Positions 32,151 through 45,779 of a stretch of 64,000 nucleotides of DNA are shown here, in pieces; the first letter of the stretch is position 1, and each line of letters opens with the position of its first letter. This DNA is from Wyeomyia smithii (taxonomy: Eukaryota > Arthropoda > Insecta > Diptera > Culicidae), in the NCBI RefSeq assembly GCF_029784165.1, contig NC_073696.1, forward strand, positions 114,174,665 to 114,238,664, read 5' to 3'. Below the pieces are notes generated by a model, which was not told the DNA's origin, did no database searches, and was given only the letters and a program-made list of their open reading frames with translations. Position numbers and translations under genes: made by a program.

Positions 32151-35100
32151 TAAATTATGATTCGGATTACAAGCTTCATGATTCAATGATTCATTTTTCA
32201 TGAACACGTGAACGGAAGTCTACCTCTTTGGAACCTACAGTAAACATAACAGTTTGAATAAAACAAACAAGCAAGACGGGCAACAGCTTATTAAGGTGAA
32301 GGTACGGAGCATTTAAATAATTTGAACTATTACTTGCGTAGTAATCCAGCACCAGCCTGACTTTCAGAGAATGTTTCTGGACCCCAAAGCCGAGGGAGGG
32401 GAAAAACATAAAACATTTCATGTATTGAGCAAGAAATCTGTCCTGCGAATGTGATTGGGTTCGTGTTACCTAACAGTAACATTACCATATCCACCAATAT
32501 TTTTTTACCATTGCGCTCATAGTGGCCGGACTTTCCCTTTTAGTGTTGAAAAGTTTTTCACAATTCATTTTGCTCGAAAAAGTTATATGCGATGGCAGCT
32601 GCGAACTCAAAACTAATTTTGGACATCCACTTGGAAAATCCGACGGGTAGATTACCAAATCGCAAACCCAAGCAACAATTGAAACATAATAAAAAAATAA
32701 ATTGTGATCATTTGTTGCAATAATGAAATTCCGAAACATTTTTTGTTACTACGATGAAATTGTAAAGAAACAAGCAACAACTAAAGTTGCATCGCTGCTT
32801 CAAAAATCTTCACACCAACAACGTAATTCGCGAGGTTGGGTTTGTTGTTGAAACGTGTAAACGGCATTTGAAAACCTAACCTTCACTGAATAGATCTAGT
32901 GGGTGGAGCATATAGGTTGCCAACGTGATGCTTGCGAGATACAAAAAAAAAACACACAAAAATACTTCTAAAAGTTCTGAAGTCATGTAACAGCAACTTT
33001 TGCTCGATCGTTCGCCTTATATTTGTTTTTGAGATGAGGTTATTTACTGCGTTGTAACTTTTGGGTACTTGGACTAGAAGTCGTCCAAAAAGTGTGGGTC
33101 TCTAAAACGAAATGTGATAAATTGCTTTGAATTTCATTAACACGCTGAGGTACTGATGAATTCAAGAAGCAAAATTAAAACTGGTAATGGCCATTAGCAT
33201 GATAAGGGAAGCAATATTTAAAACTGAGCCATGAACTTGCAAGTGTTTCTACAGCAAAAGACGTAAATAGTACAAACGAGAAAAGTGAATAGAAATTGAT
33301 AACTGGAGTTGAATCCTAAAATAGAAATAATCAAAGATAAATCGCTATACAGACAATTTCTTTCCATTCTGACCATTTGCCGTTTTACAATCTTACCACA
33401 ACGCCATAAAGTTTCAATTGCGCCCTAGTTGCTGTTACTGAAATGTTACCATGCAGCATTTACCATGTTGATATTAAATTCCATGCATTAGTTTATACAC
33501 ATTGCGGTTTCATTCTTGAAACTTGTGTTGAAACAACGAAAATGTTGCTATTGGCTCCACCTCCTGCGCTTTTTTTGTCATTGTATGAGAAACTGAGATG
33601 TAACTGCAACTTAATTTCGCATAAAAATTTGTTGCTGTGATGTACAAAGTTCATAATCGAAACAAATTTTGCTGCTTGGGAAAGTCGTTGAAATTTACTT
33701 AATCGACCATACGATGTTCTTAAACACGAGTTTTTTCTTATAATTGGGAATCGCCGAAGAAATTAAGGCTAGTTGCAACACCGTCGTCTGCTAGAAGGAT
33801 GTACGCTGTACGCGGAGGTTGTGCAATGGAATTCGTACGAAGTACAAAGGATGCATCCTTATTGACCACGAAACATATGTGAAGATGGATTATGGGTAGC
33901 TACCCGGGCGAAAGTTCTACAGAGCAACTGGTTGAGGTGATGTCCCTAATGTTCAAAATAGTTTTCTTTCAATCAACGCATTTGACAAGGTATTTACAGC
34001 TCCAAGTTTTTGTGACAAATAAAACTATAGATTCCAAAATGTACAAGAAGGAAGGCCTGCAAAAAAAACATGACTTTTCATACTGATTTTGGGAAGCTAC
34101 CACTACAATGGAGAAGTAATGTAGTAGTAATGAGACAACGGACAGAAGTTAAAGTAGAGTGAAAAGGTGGCTCGGTTGATCAAGAGATAGTGAAACAAAA
34201 TGGCTGCTCAGGTTATCAAACAGAATGCCCAGAATATGATAATAGATATTAGAAGAAATGCTCAAGATTTCATCAAAACCAAATCTGGATAGTTTTATCG
34301 CTGTTTTCCTTCAAAATGCAATTAATGACCTTTTTTTTGAATACTCAATAGACTTTCCAGCGTCAATATATAAAATGACTCAAAAGTGCAAGGTAAAATG
34401 CCAATTGAATCCGTTCCTTCACGGGATTAGGAACTGGAATATTTGTGAGTATCATTGCAGTAGATAGTAAATCCCTTTGATTTGTGAGATAATTTTAAAT
34501 TACGGGTCTTTTAAAATTAGTATGAACATTACAAAATTTTTTAAAATATATGAATGCAATCATTTCAAACTCGAGATAGGATAATAAAGGCCGAAAATGT
34601 ATAAACATTTCAAGATTCTAGAGAATAAGTAGCCATTAATGGTACTTGCTATGCTTATGATATACTAAATAGGAGGTTCAACAAAACATTCGAAAATCTC
34701 AGAAATGTGAATTCTTCTCGAATGAGTAGTGGGGTAAATTTTTGCTATGATTATAAAATACAAAATGATAACTTCTGGTAGAATACAATTTGTGAAAATC
34801 TTTCGAGTATTTTTAGCTTTAAAAGAAATCACATAAGAATTGAATGTATATGATTTGGCAAGAATTCTGCATTTACTGTCAGAAAACCAAAAGTTTTAAA
34901 AAGTATAACAGAGTCAAATGGTAAAATAGGAAAGACTTGAAAAAGATTCTAATCTGATATTACCGGAAAGGTTGAAATATCCATTAAGAGCTATTCTTTA
35001 TTTTCAGATATTTTCTCGATTCAACACTACAGTAAGGATGACCAGAAAAACGTACATAGCGGTTAGATGCTTTTTCTGACATTGTAAAACGAGCGGAGAA

Positions 35101-38100
35101 ATTAACGACTTACGTTTCTTCGGCATTAAAAAAACAAATCTCAAATTCCATCATTCAACTGAAAAATACGTGCTTTTTCACATTCCGGTATCTATCAATT
35201 AAATCTGATAGGAGGTGAATATCGCCCCCGTTACTCACTTTTGACTACAGATTTTTTTTAATCGGTCGAGACACCCACGCGTTGTTGGAATTGATTTCGA
35301 AATTTATGGCCGTGGTTTGTCGAGTTTTTTTTTGTTCGGTTGCCGTTTCGGGTCCCAATTCGGCGACGGTTGGCGGTGCATAAAAATCAGAGATGAAAAA
35401 AGCATAAAATGCATACACGCACACGCGGCGCATAGGAACACATGCCAGCCGTATACAGACGGGGGCGACGTGCGGGTATTGTGTTCGATAAATGGGTGCG
35501 ATTTTCGCATCAGGTGCAGGAGTTGCGATGATGCGTGGTTAATCGTAGGATGACCGGAGAGGTTGATGGGGCGCGAAAAAATAGCGAATATTTATTACAT
35601 CAAGTGCGGTTGCGGCGGGAGCGAAGACAGGCCAGCGCGGTGCCGATGCCAAGGGTGTAAAGCCGATGGTGATCGATTTTTGTTCGGGCCCGGAAAATGT
35701 AGAAAAGCAATAGGATAAAAATTAGGCTCGATTGTCGAAAGATTGCCGGTTTGATTCGTGACATGATTTCGTAAACATTGCTACATTGACTAATATAAAA
35801 AAAAGAAAGCTAGCAGTAATGGTAAACATATTGTGCGGCGATGGATGATATTGTAAGTTGCGTGTTTGTTGCCGGTGGCTTGTTGTCGCATTGATTGGAT
35901 TAAATAGTTCGAAGAAATTGGTTTGCATACGAATATATTTTTATAACGCCACATTGGGGATTTATCCTCTTTGAAACCTGTTGGATCTATTTCTACAGCA
36001 AAAAAAGCGAAACAAAACTTCTCCAGTTTCAACTGACTGTTCTACGCCATTAATGTAGAAACAATGGAGAATCTGATGAAAAATTCAATTTAATTATTTC
36101 GACTGATCATTCATTTTCGTAAATCGCTTCACGGAGAACACACTTTTCCATGCATACGCTGATAATTTCACACTTTCACTTTTTTTTTCATAAAATATGA
36201 GTACTGATCCAAGACTATCTGATGTTTCGAGCTTGTAATAAGAAACTTTTTGCAGTAGCGCATGGTATTCAGAAACCATGAAGAAACAATAGTGCAACTT
36301 CATTCGCTTGTATTGTAGTTCTTTCTCCCAGTCAATTATTACGGAATGTTTTTCTGCAGTTTGTTCACTTCAGCTCAAGTGATAAGTAGTTAAATTACCA
36401 CTCATCATCAGCTTTCTCGTTTTTATGTTGGGCCGTACATGAAGTCTCATTCAGAATAACTTGAAACTGAGGCACCGCCAGGTTACTGCATTAAACCCAC
36501 GTACAGGGAAAATTTTGATGTGGAATATAAAGAACCAAAAATAATTTTGCATTGAAAGGGAAAATTGTCTAATGGGAGGAGAGCTATTGAAATTTTTGTG
36601 AGGTTTTGTTTGTGTGTTTGGTACTGTTGGATGGATATTCTGAAACAATCAAGAAACACCAATTACGAACCGATAATGAAACCACATTTCACCTTTTGGC
36701 GTTTATAATTTCAATAGAAATTTTATCACACGCTAGAAATAATATGGCATAAACAGCCGCCTTCTAGCGTTAAAGGGTCTCTTTTCTGCAGTCAAAGACA
36801 CTCGGGTCAACCATAAAGTTTACGGCCGCCGGACTAATCACGTAATACGTGTATTAAAATAGATACTATCGTTTCGCCATTTAATTGAAGTATCCAATCC
36901 ATTTGTCACCTATCCCCGGGGGGAAAAGCTGGAAGCTAGTCTGTTTACGATAGGGTGTATCTTAATTCACCCAAATTTCTAAAGCCTGATGCTATAATTT
37001 GTGCATCGACAAATAGACAGCCGGGTAAATCCTGACAAATAGGGACAGGTACCGGAAATTTATGTACGCCCATGCAAACGAAGTGCATCATTGACCCTAA
37101 TTGGTCGCACAATTTAGGAGTCTCACTCATTTCATCAAAACCGACAGTTGACCTCGTGGCTCGTTGCATACCCCGATTGAAAGCCATTGCAATAATTGTG
37201 ACCTACAACCTAGCGGATGCATCTTAACATAGATAGATGTACGGCAGCAATTCGATAATAAACATAAGCGACAGCCAAGCGACCAGCAGCCCAGCCAATC
37301 AAGCTATCTACCGGGCGAGCGGTAATTGAATTGTCCTCGGTTGTTCGATGGAGATCAATCGGTTTGGATCAGTCGTTTTACTGTACACTGCACTGGAGCG
37401 GGACTCGAATTGGCGAGCACAGCTGTTTACACAACACATTTTGCATGGCCGATGAGTAAAGCAGAGTGTTTTTTTAATTAACTTCACTTTGGATATTAAA
37501 ACTGAATTTTAATCATCTTCTCTCTTAGATATTATATTCTTAAAATTAACCAGATAAATTTAGAGTGAGGTTCTATTTTTCTATTTTTTAACTTTTGAAA
37601 TATTTCAGTTCATAATGAAATATTTCACATGCTGAACCAGGTGTCTGTACTGGAACAGCGTTTAATTGACTTTGACATTTTGTAAGAAGACAAGATGGCG
37701 ACGAATAAAAAAAAAAGTGTAATAAAAATATGAATCTTTTGATACGAACTTTGAACTTTAAAAACACTGGATCTGCCAAGTGAGTTAATGGTGTTTCTGA
37801 ACGTTTGATTATCGAAAGGAAACTGAAAAGTGGACATGCGAATTATGTTCTAAACTTTCTATTTGAAAAATTCTATTTAAAAAGTTTACAACCGCAACGA
37901 TGACCAAAATTCGTAACGATATCACATGCTTGCAAATTGCATCTTGTATGGCACCTAAATTCATAGGAATGATTGAATAGCTATAACCTTTCATTTTCTC
38001 CGGTTGAGCTTTTGGAATGCACTTATTTTTCATTTTTTCGACCAGGGTAATCTAATGACCACGCAGTGAATACTGTACAAAGAACCAACAACAAGACAAG

Positions 38101-40798
38101 AAAGCTACTCATCGTTCGCCTTCGTAAAGTGTTAACTTCGCGCGCAACATTGCTCGATTTGGTCACTTCCACGGTGACTCATACCTTTTCTTTTCACCGC
38201 AGTCGTGGAGATGCAGAGGTAAACTCGGTCTCCGACATCAACGACTGTTACACTTTCTTCCTTACAACATCTTTCCTTACCCTGATGATCGTAAGGACGT
38301 GGCTACTGAATTGTTGTACACTGAAGATGGCAAACTGACCCCGAGTAGACGTGGTTCTTCGTGCAACTTCACAAGCTCAGATCGATCATAGAGAAGCAAC
38401 TACGAAATGTGCGGTGGTCAAATTCAAGCTTAAAGCTCACAGGTGCAGCGATAAAAATCCTAATAATTGTTTGCTTTGCTGAAGTCTGGAAATCGATTGA
38501 ATCGAGTATCAGGGCCATATATACCCGAAAACGTAAATATCGATTACATTTCAAATTTGCATGCAGATTTGTATGGGAAATCCTAAGGGGAAGCTCCGTA
38601 GCCGCAAGGTTACAGAGTCCTCTTTGACATGCGAGTCCACACTGTTTTACAAAGCTGCAAAAATAAGATCGAAATCATTTTGACGGAAAAAAAACTCTTC
38701 AGAAACCTTAAATAAAGTTTTCCCGTAAGCAAACGTAGAAACAACTGCCCCGGCGAGCAATTATTCTGTGGACTTTTGACGCAGTTCTGAACTCGATAGC
38801 ATATTCAAAATTCACAAACTTTAAAAATCTGTAGTTTTGAAAATATTTCCATTTTGAGCCTGTTGTCAGTTTTTCGTTAAAAGTAGATAGAATTTAATGA
38901 AAGTGAGTACCAGTGTTTTTCCGGCCAATAAGCAATATACTCGGTGAAATTTTAATTTTACTATCACTGGAATAGCGCAATCTCTAATCAATGAACGTTG
39001 CATCATGTTTTCTTTTGTATGTTCTCATAGAACTTATTTGAATTCAAATATATGATGATACTAGATAACTAATTCACTAAATTGTGTATTTTTGAAAAAT
39101 TTGCTTCAAATCTTTATTTAAAAAGTCTTTTAATTTCCATATTTGAAATAAAATGTCACATTTAATCAATTTCTTCAGAGGGAAAATAAAAAAAATACTT
39201 TGATGGGAATCAAAGGATGACTTTGAAGATACCTAATTGAAAAGAAAAAAATCAAAACTCGTTCGCATTCGAAATTTGAAGAGATAAAAATTTTGTGTCT
39301 TCTACAAAGTTCAAAATTTTATGATCTACAACTTTATTGAAGACCATAAAACCCTGAGAGAAAAAAGTTGGCACCAAAGCGCCACCTTCGTGGTCGAATC
39401 GCCAACCATGTTAACCGTTATGTACTGGACAGAGTACCCGAGTACCCAACAAAATGAAAAACTTCTAGCTTTTTTAATTATTTACTCGTCAATAGTTTGG
39501 CAAATTCGTCTGTTTTTAGTATACGAGATCTACAAAGCCGTTGGTTCCCATATAGTTTTCGTAAATCTAGATCGGGAATCTGCTTGAGAATGGTCATATC
39601 AAAGACTCATCATATGGACTAAAAATTAATGGAAATCAGCTCCTGGAGTGATTTCATGAATTTTGAAACCAATATTGTTCGGTTTGATTGACAATTGTAC
39701 TAATTTGTTTCACCAGAACATGGTTTCGAAGATCCGGAGTTGAGGTTAACCTTCATTTTTCAAGCAAAAAAAAATATACTTGGGAATTGTATTAGTGGTT
39801 TTATTTATCCATTAAATCGAAAATAAAACAAAAAATTAACTTTTTCAATTTCTACTTAAACTTTAGAGCGTGAAAGGATCTTCAGCAAAGTTGATTGTTA
39901 TTAAGCAGTTTGTTTTTAGCGAGCACGACAGTAGCCTAATAAACCCTACTATTGTAACTCCAGATTCTGAATAATGAAACGAGTGATGATATCGAATCAG
40001 TTGATTCGAAGGATATAGTGATCAAATGAAAGAAGGAATTCCTACACTCTATGCATAGTTGCCCCTGTTTTCATGCATTCTGACAATTTCTATGAAATTT
40101 CCTTTAAACAGGGGACAACTATCGATAGAACGGCAGTGCACAGAAGTATTCTCGGCTGCTGTGGCCTCAATAATTCAGTATTTCACTGATGTACATCATA
40201 TTACAGTATAATAATAATTAAAACGGCGAGTATTTTAGTGCGCACGGTAATCATGCTTTAACCCGTTTAAATTACAATAGGCATTGTATATTCATGGAAT
40301 GTCGATAACTGCTCTAAAAACTTTGTGTTCGCTTCGAATTCCGTTGGAAGAGTGCAACGAAACATGTGACGGCCTAAAAACTATGTCGTTACTTTGGTTC
40401 TAAACAAACTGGACATTAGTTCGTGCACATGTTTACTTTTAAAACAATGTATAGCAACGTCAGGTCGTGGTACCGGAAATGCTAGGACCTTATCATTTCC
40501 ACCCAGAACTGATAGAGCAGGAGAAAATCATAATGGTGGAAGCTGGGACTAAACCTTTGAAAATCTAGTGCGAACAATGATCTTTTGTAACGCTTTTGTT
40601 CATACGAATTGCGGACTGAAATATCCTGTTCGAACAATAAGATCCAGAAAAACGTATATAAGTCTTCCAGGCAGCGTTCGATTGAGTCAAGCGAAATGAG
40701 TCATGACTGATTTGTTAAAAAAAACTGTTCAAGCCGATAATTGTGTTCTACGAATGATAAGAAGTAGAAGACCCAAAGTAGATAAAACATGGGAAAAT
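32151..40798. other. Long AT-rich intronic stretch without supported gene
   Basis: Scattered short open frames are not convincing. A possible inverted-repeat element lies at 32665-33681: ends CCAAGCAACAA and, in reverse complement, CCAAGCAGCAA. A SINE-like head is at 38588-38630. A GC-balanced patch at about 35240-35700 and another at 36740-37450 look like unique sequence. The segment 39280-39430 resembles a diverged dispersed insect repeat (caaagttcaaaattttatgatctac type). Confidence 0.35.
38588..38630 (+). repeat. tRNA-derived SINE head fragment
   Basis: GTAGCCGCAAGGTTACAGAG plus TCC at 38598-38620 is identical to the head of the SINE at 53508-54001 (read on its minus strand), with closely similar flanking bases. 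The homology fades after about 43 bp, before the B-box, so only a fragment is present. Confidence 0.5.
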
Positions 40799-40801
40799 AC
40801 A

Positions 40802-41473
40802 GGTGCTTATTACGGGAGTCACTTCACGGTGAAATCAGAGTGAAGTAAATAAAGTTCTATTACGGGACTCACTCAAGTGACAAAAACGTCGCAAAGTGAC
40901 ATCTGCCGTGAAATCTGGGTTATTATGAGAGTCATATCATTGAAATGAAAACGGAATAAGTGACGTTTCGCGTGGAATTATTTCACGACCATTTTGAACG
41001 GTGAAATGATTCCACGTAGATTGCGTAAGTCTCGAAAATTGATTGATTTGTGATGTAATGATAAATATTGGATTTATTTTTCAGTAACGAAGCGAATGAG
41101 AATTCGATCCGTATCTCAAAGCGGGCAAACTTTCAACTTTTTGATTGATGGAAAAAATGCACAGTAGTTCATGAAAATTCCGATACCGAAAAAAAATTTT
41201 TTTTGATGCCAAAAGTTTTAGAAGTGCAGAAAACGTTAAGATCTGATGTTATCGAAAAAACGGAAAAAATTGACTTTCTGGGACTTAAAAATTATTGAGC
41301 TGGGAAACATTCTCATTTCACTTGTCGTATTCTCAATTTCAATTCACTGTCAATCTCACTCACGGAGGTAATTTTTGTCCTCTTGAGGTGGGATCGGGAA
41401 TAGGTCTCAAAAAGTGAAGTAAAGGTGAGAGTGAAATATATTTCACCGTGAAGTGACTCTCGTAATAAGCACC
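40802..41473. mobile_element. 672-bp terminal-inverted-repeat element (MITE-like)
   Basis: Ends GGTGCTTATTACGGGAGTCA and the near-perfect reverse complement at 41440-41473 (about 34 bp, few mismatches). It is flanked on both sides by ACA, a candidate 3-bp target duplication (40799-40801, 41474-41476). Inside, the motif TTACGGGA(G/C)TCAC recurs in direct orientation near 40810 and 40861, with a weaker copy near 40921. No transposase is encoded. The superfamily is uncertain; a 3-bp duplication would fit PIF/Harbinger or CACTA types. Confidence 0.75.
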
Positions 41474-41476
41474 ACA

Positions 41477-44205
41477 GTAGACCGTTTATTTACTTCATAA
41501 ACTACTTCATATTTTCAGATGAGTGACCAGAGAATATGCACAGCAGAAACATTGTCAGAGGCCATAGGTTAAGTAGCAATATAGTAACTCATCAATGGAT
41601 GTGTACTGTCAATAAGAATGTCAAATCAAAGAATATCATGTTGTAGATTTAAGACTTTAGAATAGTTTGATTCGATTGATCGGTTTGTTGCCATAAATGT
41701 TCAAGTAAAAGGAAGTTTTAACTGATTCACAAAAGTTGAACTCATTCACTCAATCACACAAGTATTGCAATACACATTATTCGCATTCTTAATAAATGTT
41801 CTAAGTTGTTAACTGCAACTAGAAAAGATTTTTTTTATTGAGTTTTAGTTAATTGACCAACAACGTTTGTATAGGCCACTAACACGAGATACTGTTTTCA
41901 TTAGGAGCCTAAGCATTAAGTTTCCCATTTCGATATTAACCCTCATTTAAGACTTTTAAAATTAGTGTTTCAAATACTGTCCACAAAAGATATGAACTTG
42001 ACGAAGTGTCACCGTAATTATGATAGCACCCAATTAGGTGCAGCGTAGGAAACTTTATTCATACATACAAACTTTGTTTCTGAGCTAACCTATTCGTTAT
42101 TATGTGTGTACCTAACGATTTTGCTGATGTCAATTGTGATATTTAGTTATATATTTTTGTCACATATTTAATATCATTTTTCCTGATTTTTTTGCGGCGT
42201 AATGAAATCATAAAACATTTTTTTCGGGAAATATATGATAATACCAAAAAGAAAACTAAACACGGTTGAGACACAAAGAAAATTAAAAATGGTGTGCATG
42301 TGTAGGTGGAGCGAATGTGCGTTTGTCATATTAGAATACTGTGAAACGGAGTGCAGATAAGGTGCAAAAACACTTAATCTTTGTTGTGCGATTTTTTTAT
42401 TCTTGGTGCTTGATAAGTGGGTGCAGTAATACTTAATTATCTGGTGCGAGTAAAAATACACGTATTCACAAAAATCAAAAAAGTACTGTTGAGAGAGGTG
42501 TATTTTTTTTGGTGTATCATTTACGTGGGACAAAAAATGCATGCAAAAAAGTTTGTGTGCCAAAAAACGTGGGTGCCCGGGCAAGAGAAAACCCATAAAC
42601 AAGGGTGAAAACGAAACAAATAACTGAAACACGTCGTGATACAATCGGTATGCAAAAAAGTAGAAAACAGTTCCTTTTATCAAAACATTTGGTGCGCTCT
42701 TACGATGAAAAATAGTGTGCAGTCACATCAAAAAAATTTTTACTGGTGCAAAATGTACACGATTCGATGCATTTTTTTGTAAGGTATGGTGGGGTGCAAA
42801 CTTTTATCAAAAACTGGTGTGGTAACTTTTGCAATAATGTAATATATATGCTTCTGCAACGTTGACACAGCGATAATGAAAACTTTGTTACAGGTGCAGT
42901 ATACGGTTAAAATGGGTGCTTTTCTTGTCAACAATAGCAAACGCGTTTTGCGTCGGAAGGATTTACCGTTTGATACGAAATATTTGCAACTGTTGCGCGA
43001 AATGATGCAAAAAAGAGATATGATTCGTTTCATTAATTGAGCATACAAAAAGAGACACTATGTGAGAAGAAGAGAGAAAGAGAGAAGTAAAATGTTGGTT
43101 TTATTTTCACTACAGCTACGATACATCAAAAATCAAAAATCAGTGGCTGTCCGTCCGGGGCGCGATATGCAAATTGTAGCTATGAATATAAAGGGTTATT
43201 TATTTAATTTCAATTCTCAGTCGAAACAAAAAGTTGCTTTTCCACGGCCCTCTCCTTCGCCGGCTGTATCCGCTCGCACGGCGGTTGGGTCGTGTTTTCA
43301 TTTTGTGTGATTTTTAATTTAATCCCGAATACGATTGGGCAGCGCCAGGTTACATTTACAAATAGCGTTTTCGGATTTCATTATGTATGGGTGCACACTA
43401 CACTCTGCTGCGCCCCTACTGTGGGTAGTTTTTGCGTTTCCGGTCAATCGCACCTCGACAGCCTCCGCGATTTATACAGATGCGCGACGGCGAAGTGTTT
43501 GTTTGCAGATGCTATTATGTTTATATTCTCTCATTGATTGATATTTCTTTAAATTCATTACCTACTGAAATGCTAGATTCGAGTAATGTACAATTTTGAG
43601 TATGAAGCGAGAAAATATTCGATTACTTTCAAGTTTCACAAATTTGTCCAACGAAGTGTTATTCCAAGATTTCGATAAATTTAATCCTTTTTTATTTTAA
43701 ATATCGCGATTTAATTTTCGTTTTTATTTAGTTTTGTGAGTTGTATTTTCCATAAAACAATATTTTAGTTTGTAAATTTTTCAATTTGTTTTGGTATATT
43801 TTTTTTATTTACATTATATAGAAATATTATTTATGTTTTGGTTTTTATGTTATAATAATGTTTAAAAGTTTAGGTATAGTAGAAGCTTGAGCGTGTGACA
43901 ATACAGCATGACTTGAAGTAGGAATACGGATTATCAAAGCGCAAATTTCTTTCTCGACTACTAAGTCAGTTTATGCGTTCTTAATTGTATTTGAAAAGTT
44001 TGGTTGAAGATTTTTTAATTGACATTGCTATATATTTTCGTTGGATAGCAATAATTGGCATTGCTATTCCACGAAAATATACTTGCAATTATTCAGTATA
44101 TCTCTTGATAGAGGAATAATTTTTCGGTATGAATAAAACTGAACGAAATTTGCAATGAACGTTGCACAAATAGGGTAGGGAACATATTCTAAGCAGCTTT
44201 ATACA
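41477..44205. other. Intronic sequence including a GGTGC-rich tract
   Basis: No gene supported. The tract 42361-42919 is unusual in carrying ten GGTGC pentamers on the plus strand and none on the minus. The region 43060-43540 is GC-balanced and unique-looking. A 21-bp imperfect stem-loop is at 44032-44080. Minus-strand open frames at 42174-42683 and 42740-43048 look like chance frames. Confidence 0.4.
44032..44080. other. 21-bp imperfect stem-loop
   Basis: Arms 44032-44052 and 44060-44080 pair with two mismatches around a 7-base loop. Pairing extends weakly outward to about 30 bp. The size suits a small-RNA precursor but could equally be a small palindromic repeat. Confidence 0.6.
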
Positions 44206-45592
44206 CGACTAGTTGGAAGGCCTTATATGCCCTATCTATAAGAAGGGCCATCGATTGGATTGTGGCAACTATCGAGGCATAACGTTGCTCAACTCCGCAT
44301 ATAAAGTACTCTCCCGTATCCTGTTCTTCAGATTGAGACCGTTAACGGAATCCTTTGTTGGCGAATACCAGGCTGGTTTTCGACAGGGGCGTTCCACGAC
44401 AGATCAAATTTTCACCCTGCGACAGATCCTCGATAAGTTCCGGAAGTACAACTTACCGACTCATCATCTGTTTGTGGACTTCAGGGCGGCATACGACTCA
44501 GTGAAAAAAACGAGCTGTGGCAGATCATGCTGGAACACGGTTTCCCTACGAAACAAATAAAGCTGAGTCGTATGACACTGGAGGGATCAAAATCATGCGT
44601 GCGGATAGCTGGCGAGACATCAGCCGCGTTCGTAACGTTGGATGGACTCAAGCAGGAGGATGCGCTCTCCAACTTACTGTTTAACATCGCTCTTGAGGGG
44701 GCAGTACGAAGAGCAAATGTGGAAAGAAACGGTACGATCATCACGAAATCTCACATGCTTCTTGGCTTTGCGGACGACTTCGATATCATCGGTATCAACC
44801 GTAAGGCCGTGGAGGAGGCCTTTGTACCTTTTAAGAGAGAAGCAGCGAGATTGGGTCAGTCATTAACTCTGCCAAAACGAAGTACATGGTAGCTGGCAGA
44901 GAGCGTGGTAGTCCCCGTGGTGTTGGTGCTGAAGTGGAGATAGATGGGGAACGATTTAAAGTGGTTGACGAATTCGTTTATCTTGGTACGCTTGTGACAT
45001 GTGACAACGATATGAGCCGTGAAGTGAAACAACGAGTTGCATCTACGAACACGGCTTTCTGCGGACTGCGTAACCAGCTAAGGTCCCGTAGTTGCAAACT
45101 CGCACAAAACTAGCGCTGTGTAGGACGCTGATACTCCCGGTGGCCCTTTACGGACATAAAGCATGGACGCTGAAGGAAGCTGATCGACGAGTGCTCGGAG
45201 TTTTTGAGCGTAAAGTTCTGCGATCGATACTTGGCGGTGAACTGGAAGATGGAGTGTGGCGCAGACGCATGAACCACGAGATGTTCCAGGTATACAAACA
45301 TGCTGATATAGTGGAGGTAATACAGCGGGGCAGGCTTCAGTGGGCTGGACATGTAGCCAGGATGCCTGACGAGAGAGCCGCCAAAACTATCTTCAGTAGA
45401 GAACCAGGAAGAGGCCGTCGACTCCGTGGTAGGCCTCGCACGCGGTGGAAGAAGATGCACGATCTGATGGTCTACGAGGAGACTGGAGAGCCGCTGCCTA
45501 AGATAAAAGAAGCTGGACATCTCTAATTCGTTCGGCCCTAGACCGGTAACGGTCCGTTAGCCAACAAAGTAAAGTAAGTATACACCATCGGC
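44206..45592 (+). mobile_element. RTE-clade non-LTR retrotransposon, 5'-truncated
   Basis: A plus-strand copy starting in the RT and running to a 3' end with AAAGTAAAGTAAGTA, a short-repeat tail like that of RTE elements. It lacks the endonuclease. It is distinct from the copy at 6715-9910: motifs match but the sequence is clearly diverged. Confidence 0.85.
44213..45526 (+). pseudogene. RTE-type reverse transcriptase, three frameshifts
   Basis: Reads LICPIYKKGHRLDCGNYRGI, YQAGFRQGRSTTDQIF and FVDFRAAYDSVKK, then a frameshift in a 7-A run near 44505. It continues ELWQIMLEHGFPTKQIKLS, GLKQEDALSNLLFNIALEGA and GFADDFDIIGINRKAVEE, with a second shift near 44860. NSAKTKYMVAGRERG and FVYLGTLVTCDNDMSREVK follow, and a third shift near 45100. 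The end is ALYGHKAWTLKEADRRVLGV and LQWAGHVARMPDERAAKTI. There are few other lesions, so the copy is moderately young. RT core motifs A and C are intact. Confidence 0.85.
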
Positions 45593-45779
45593 CGATGTAG
45601 ATATTTCGCCTAATGCAGGGCCAGATTTAGGTGCCCGGGGCAGATGTTTTCGTGAGGTCCTCTTGTCGCTGGAAGGTGTCGAACGAAAAAAAGGTCTCCA
45701 CTCTGTCTTTGTTTATTTGTTTATTTGTGATTAAATTCATCTGACACTAAGTTTTAATGAATTGAAAACCTTAACTAAA

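Noticed and set aside
42174..42683. 169-codon minus-strand frame, and a second at 42740-43048
   Set aside because: Aromatic and histidine-rich composition reflects the AT-rich, GGTGC-dotted DNA. No domain, start context or splice support.
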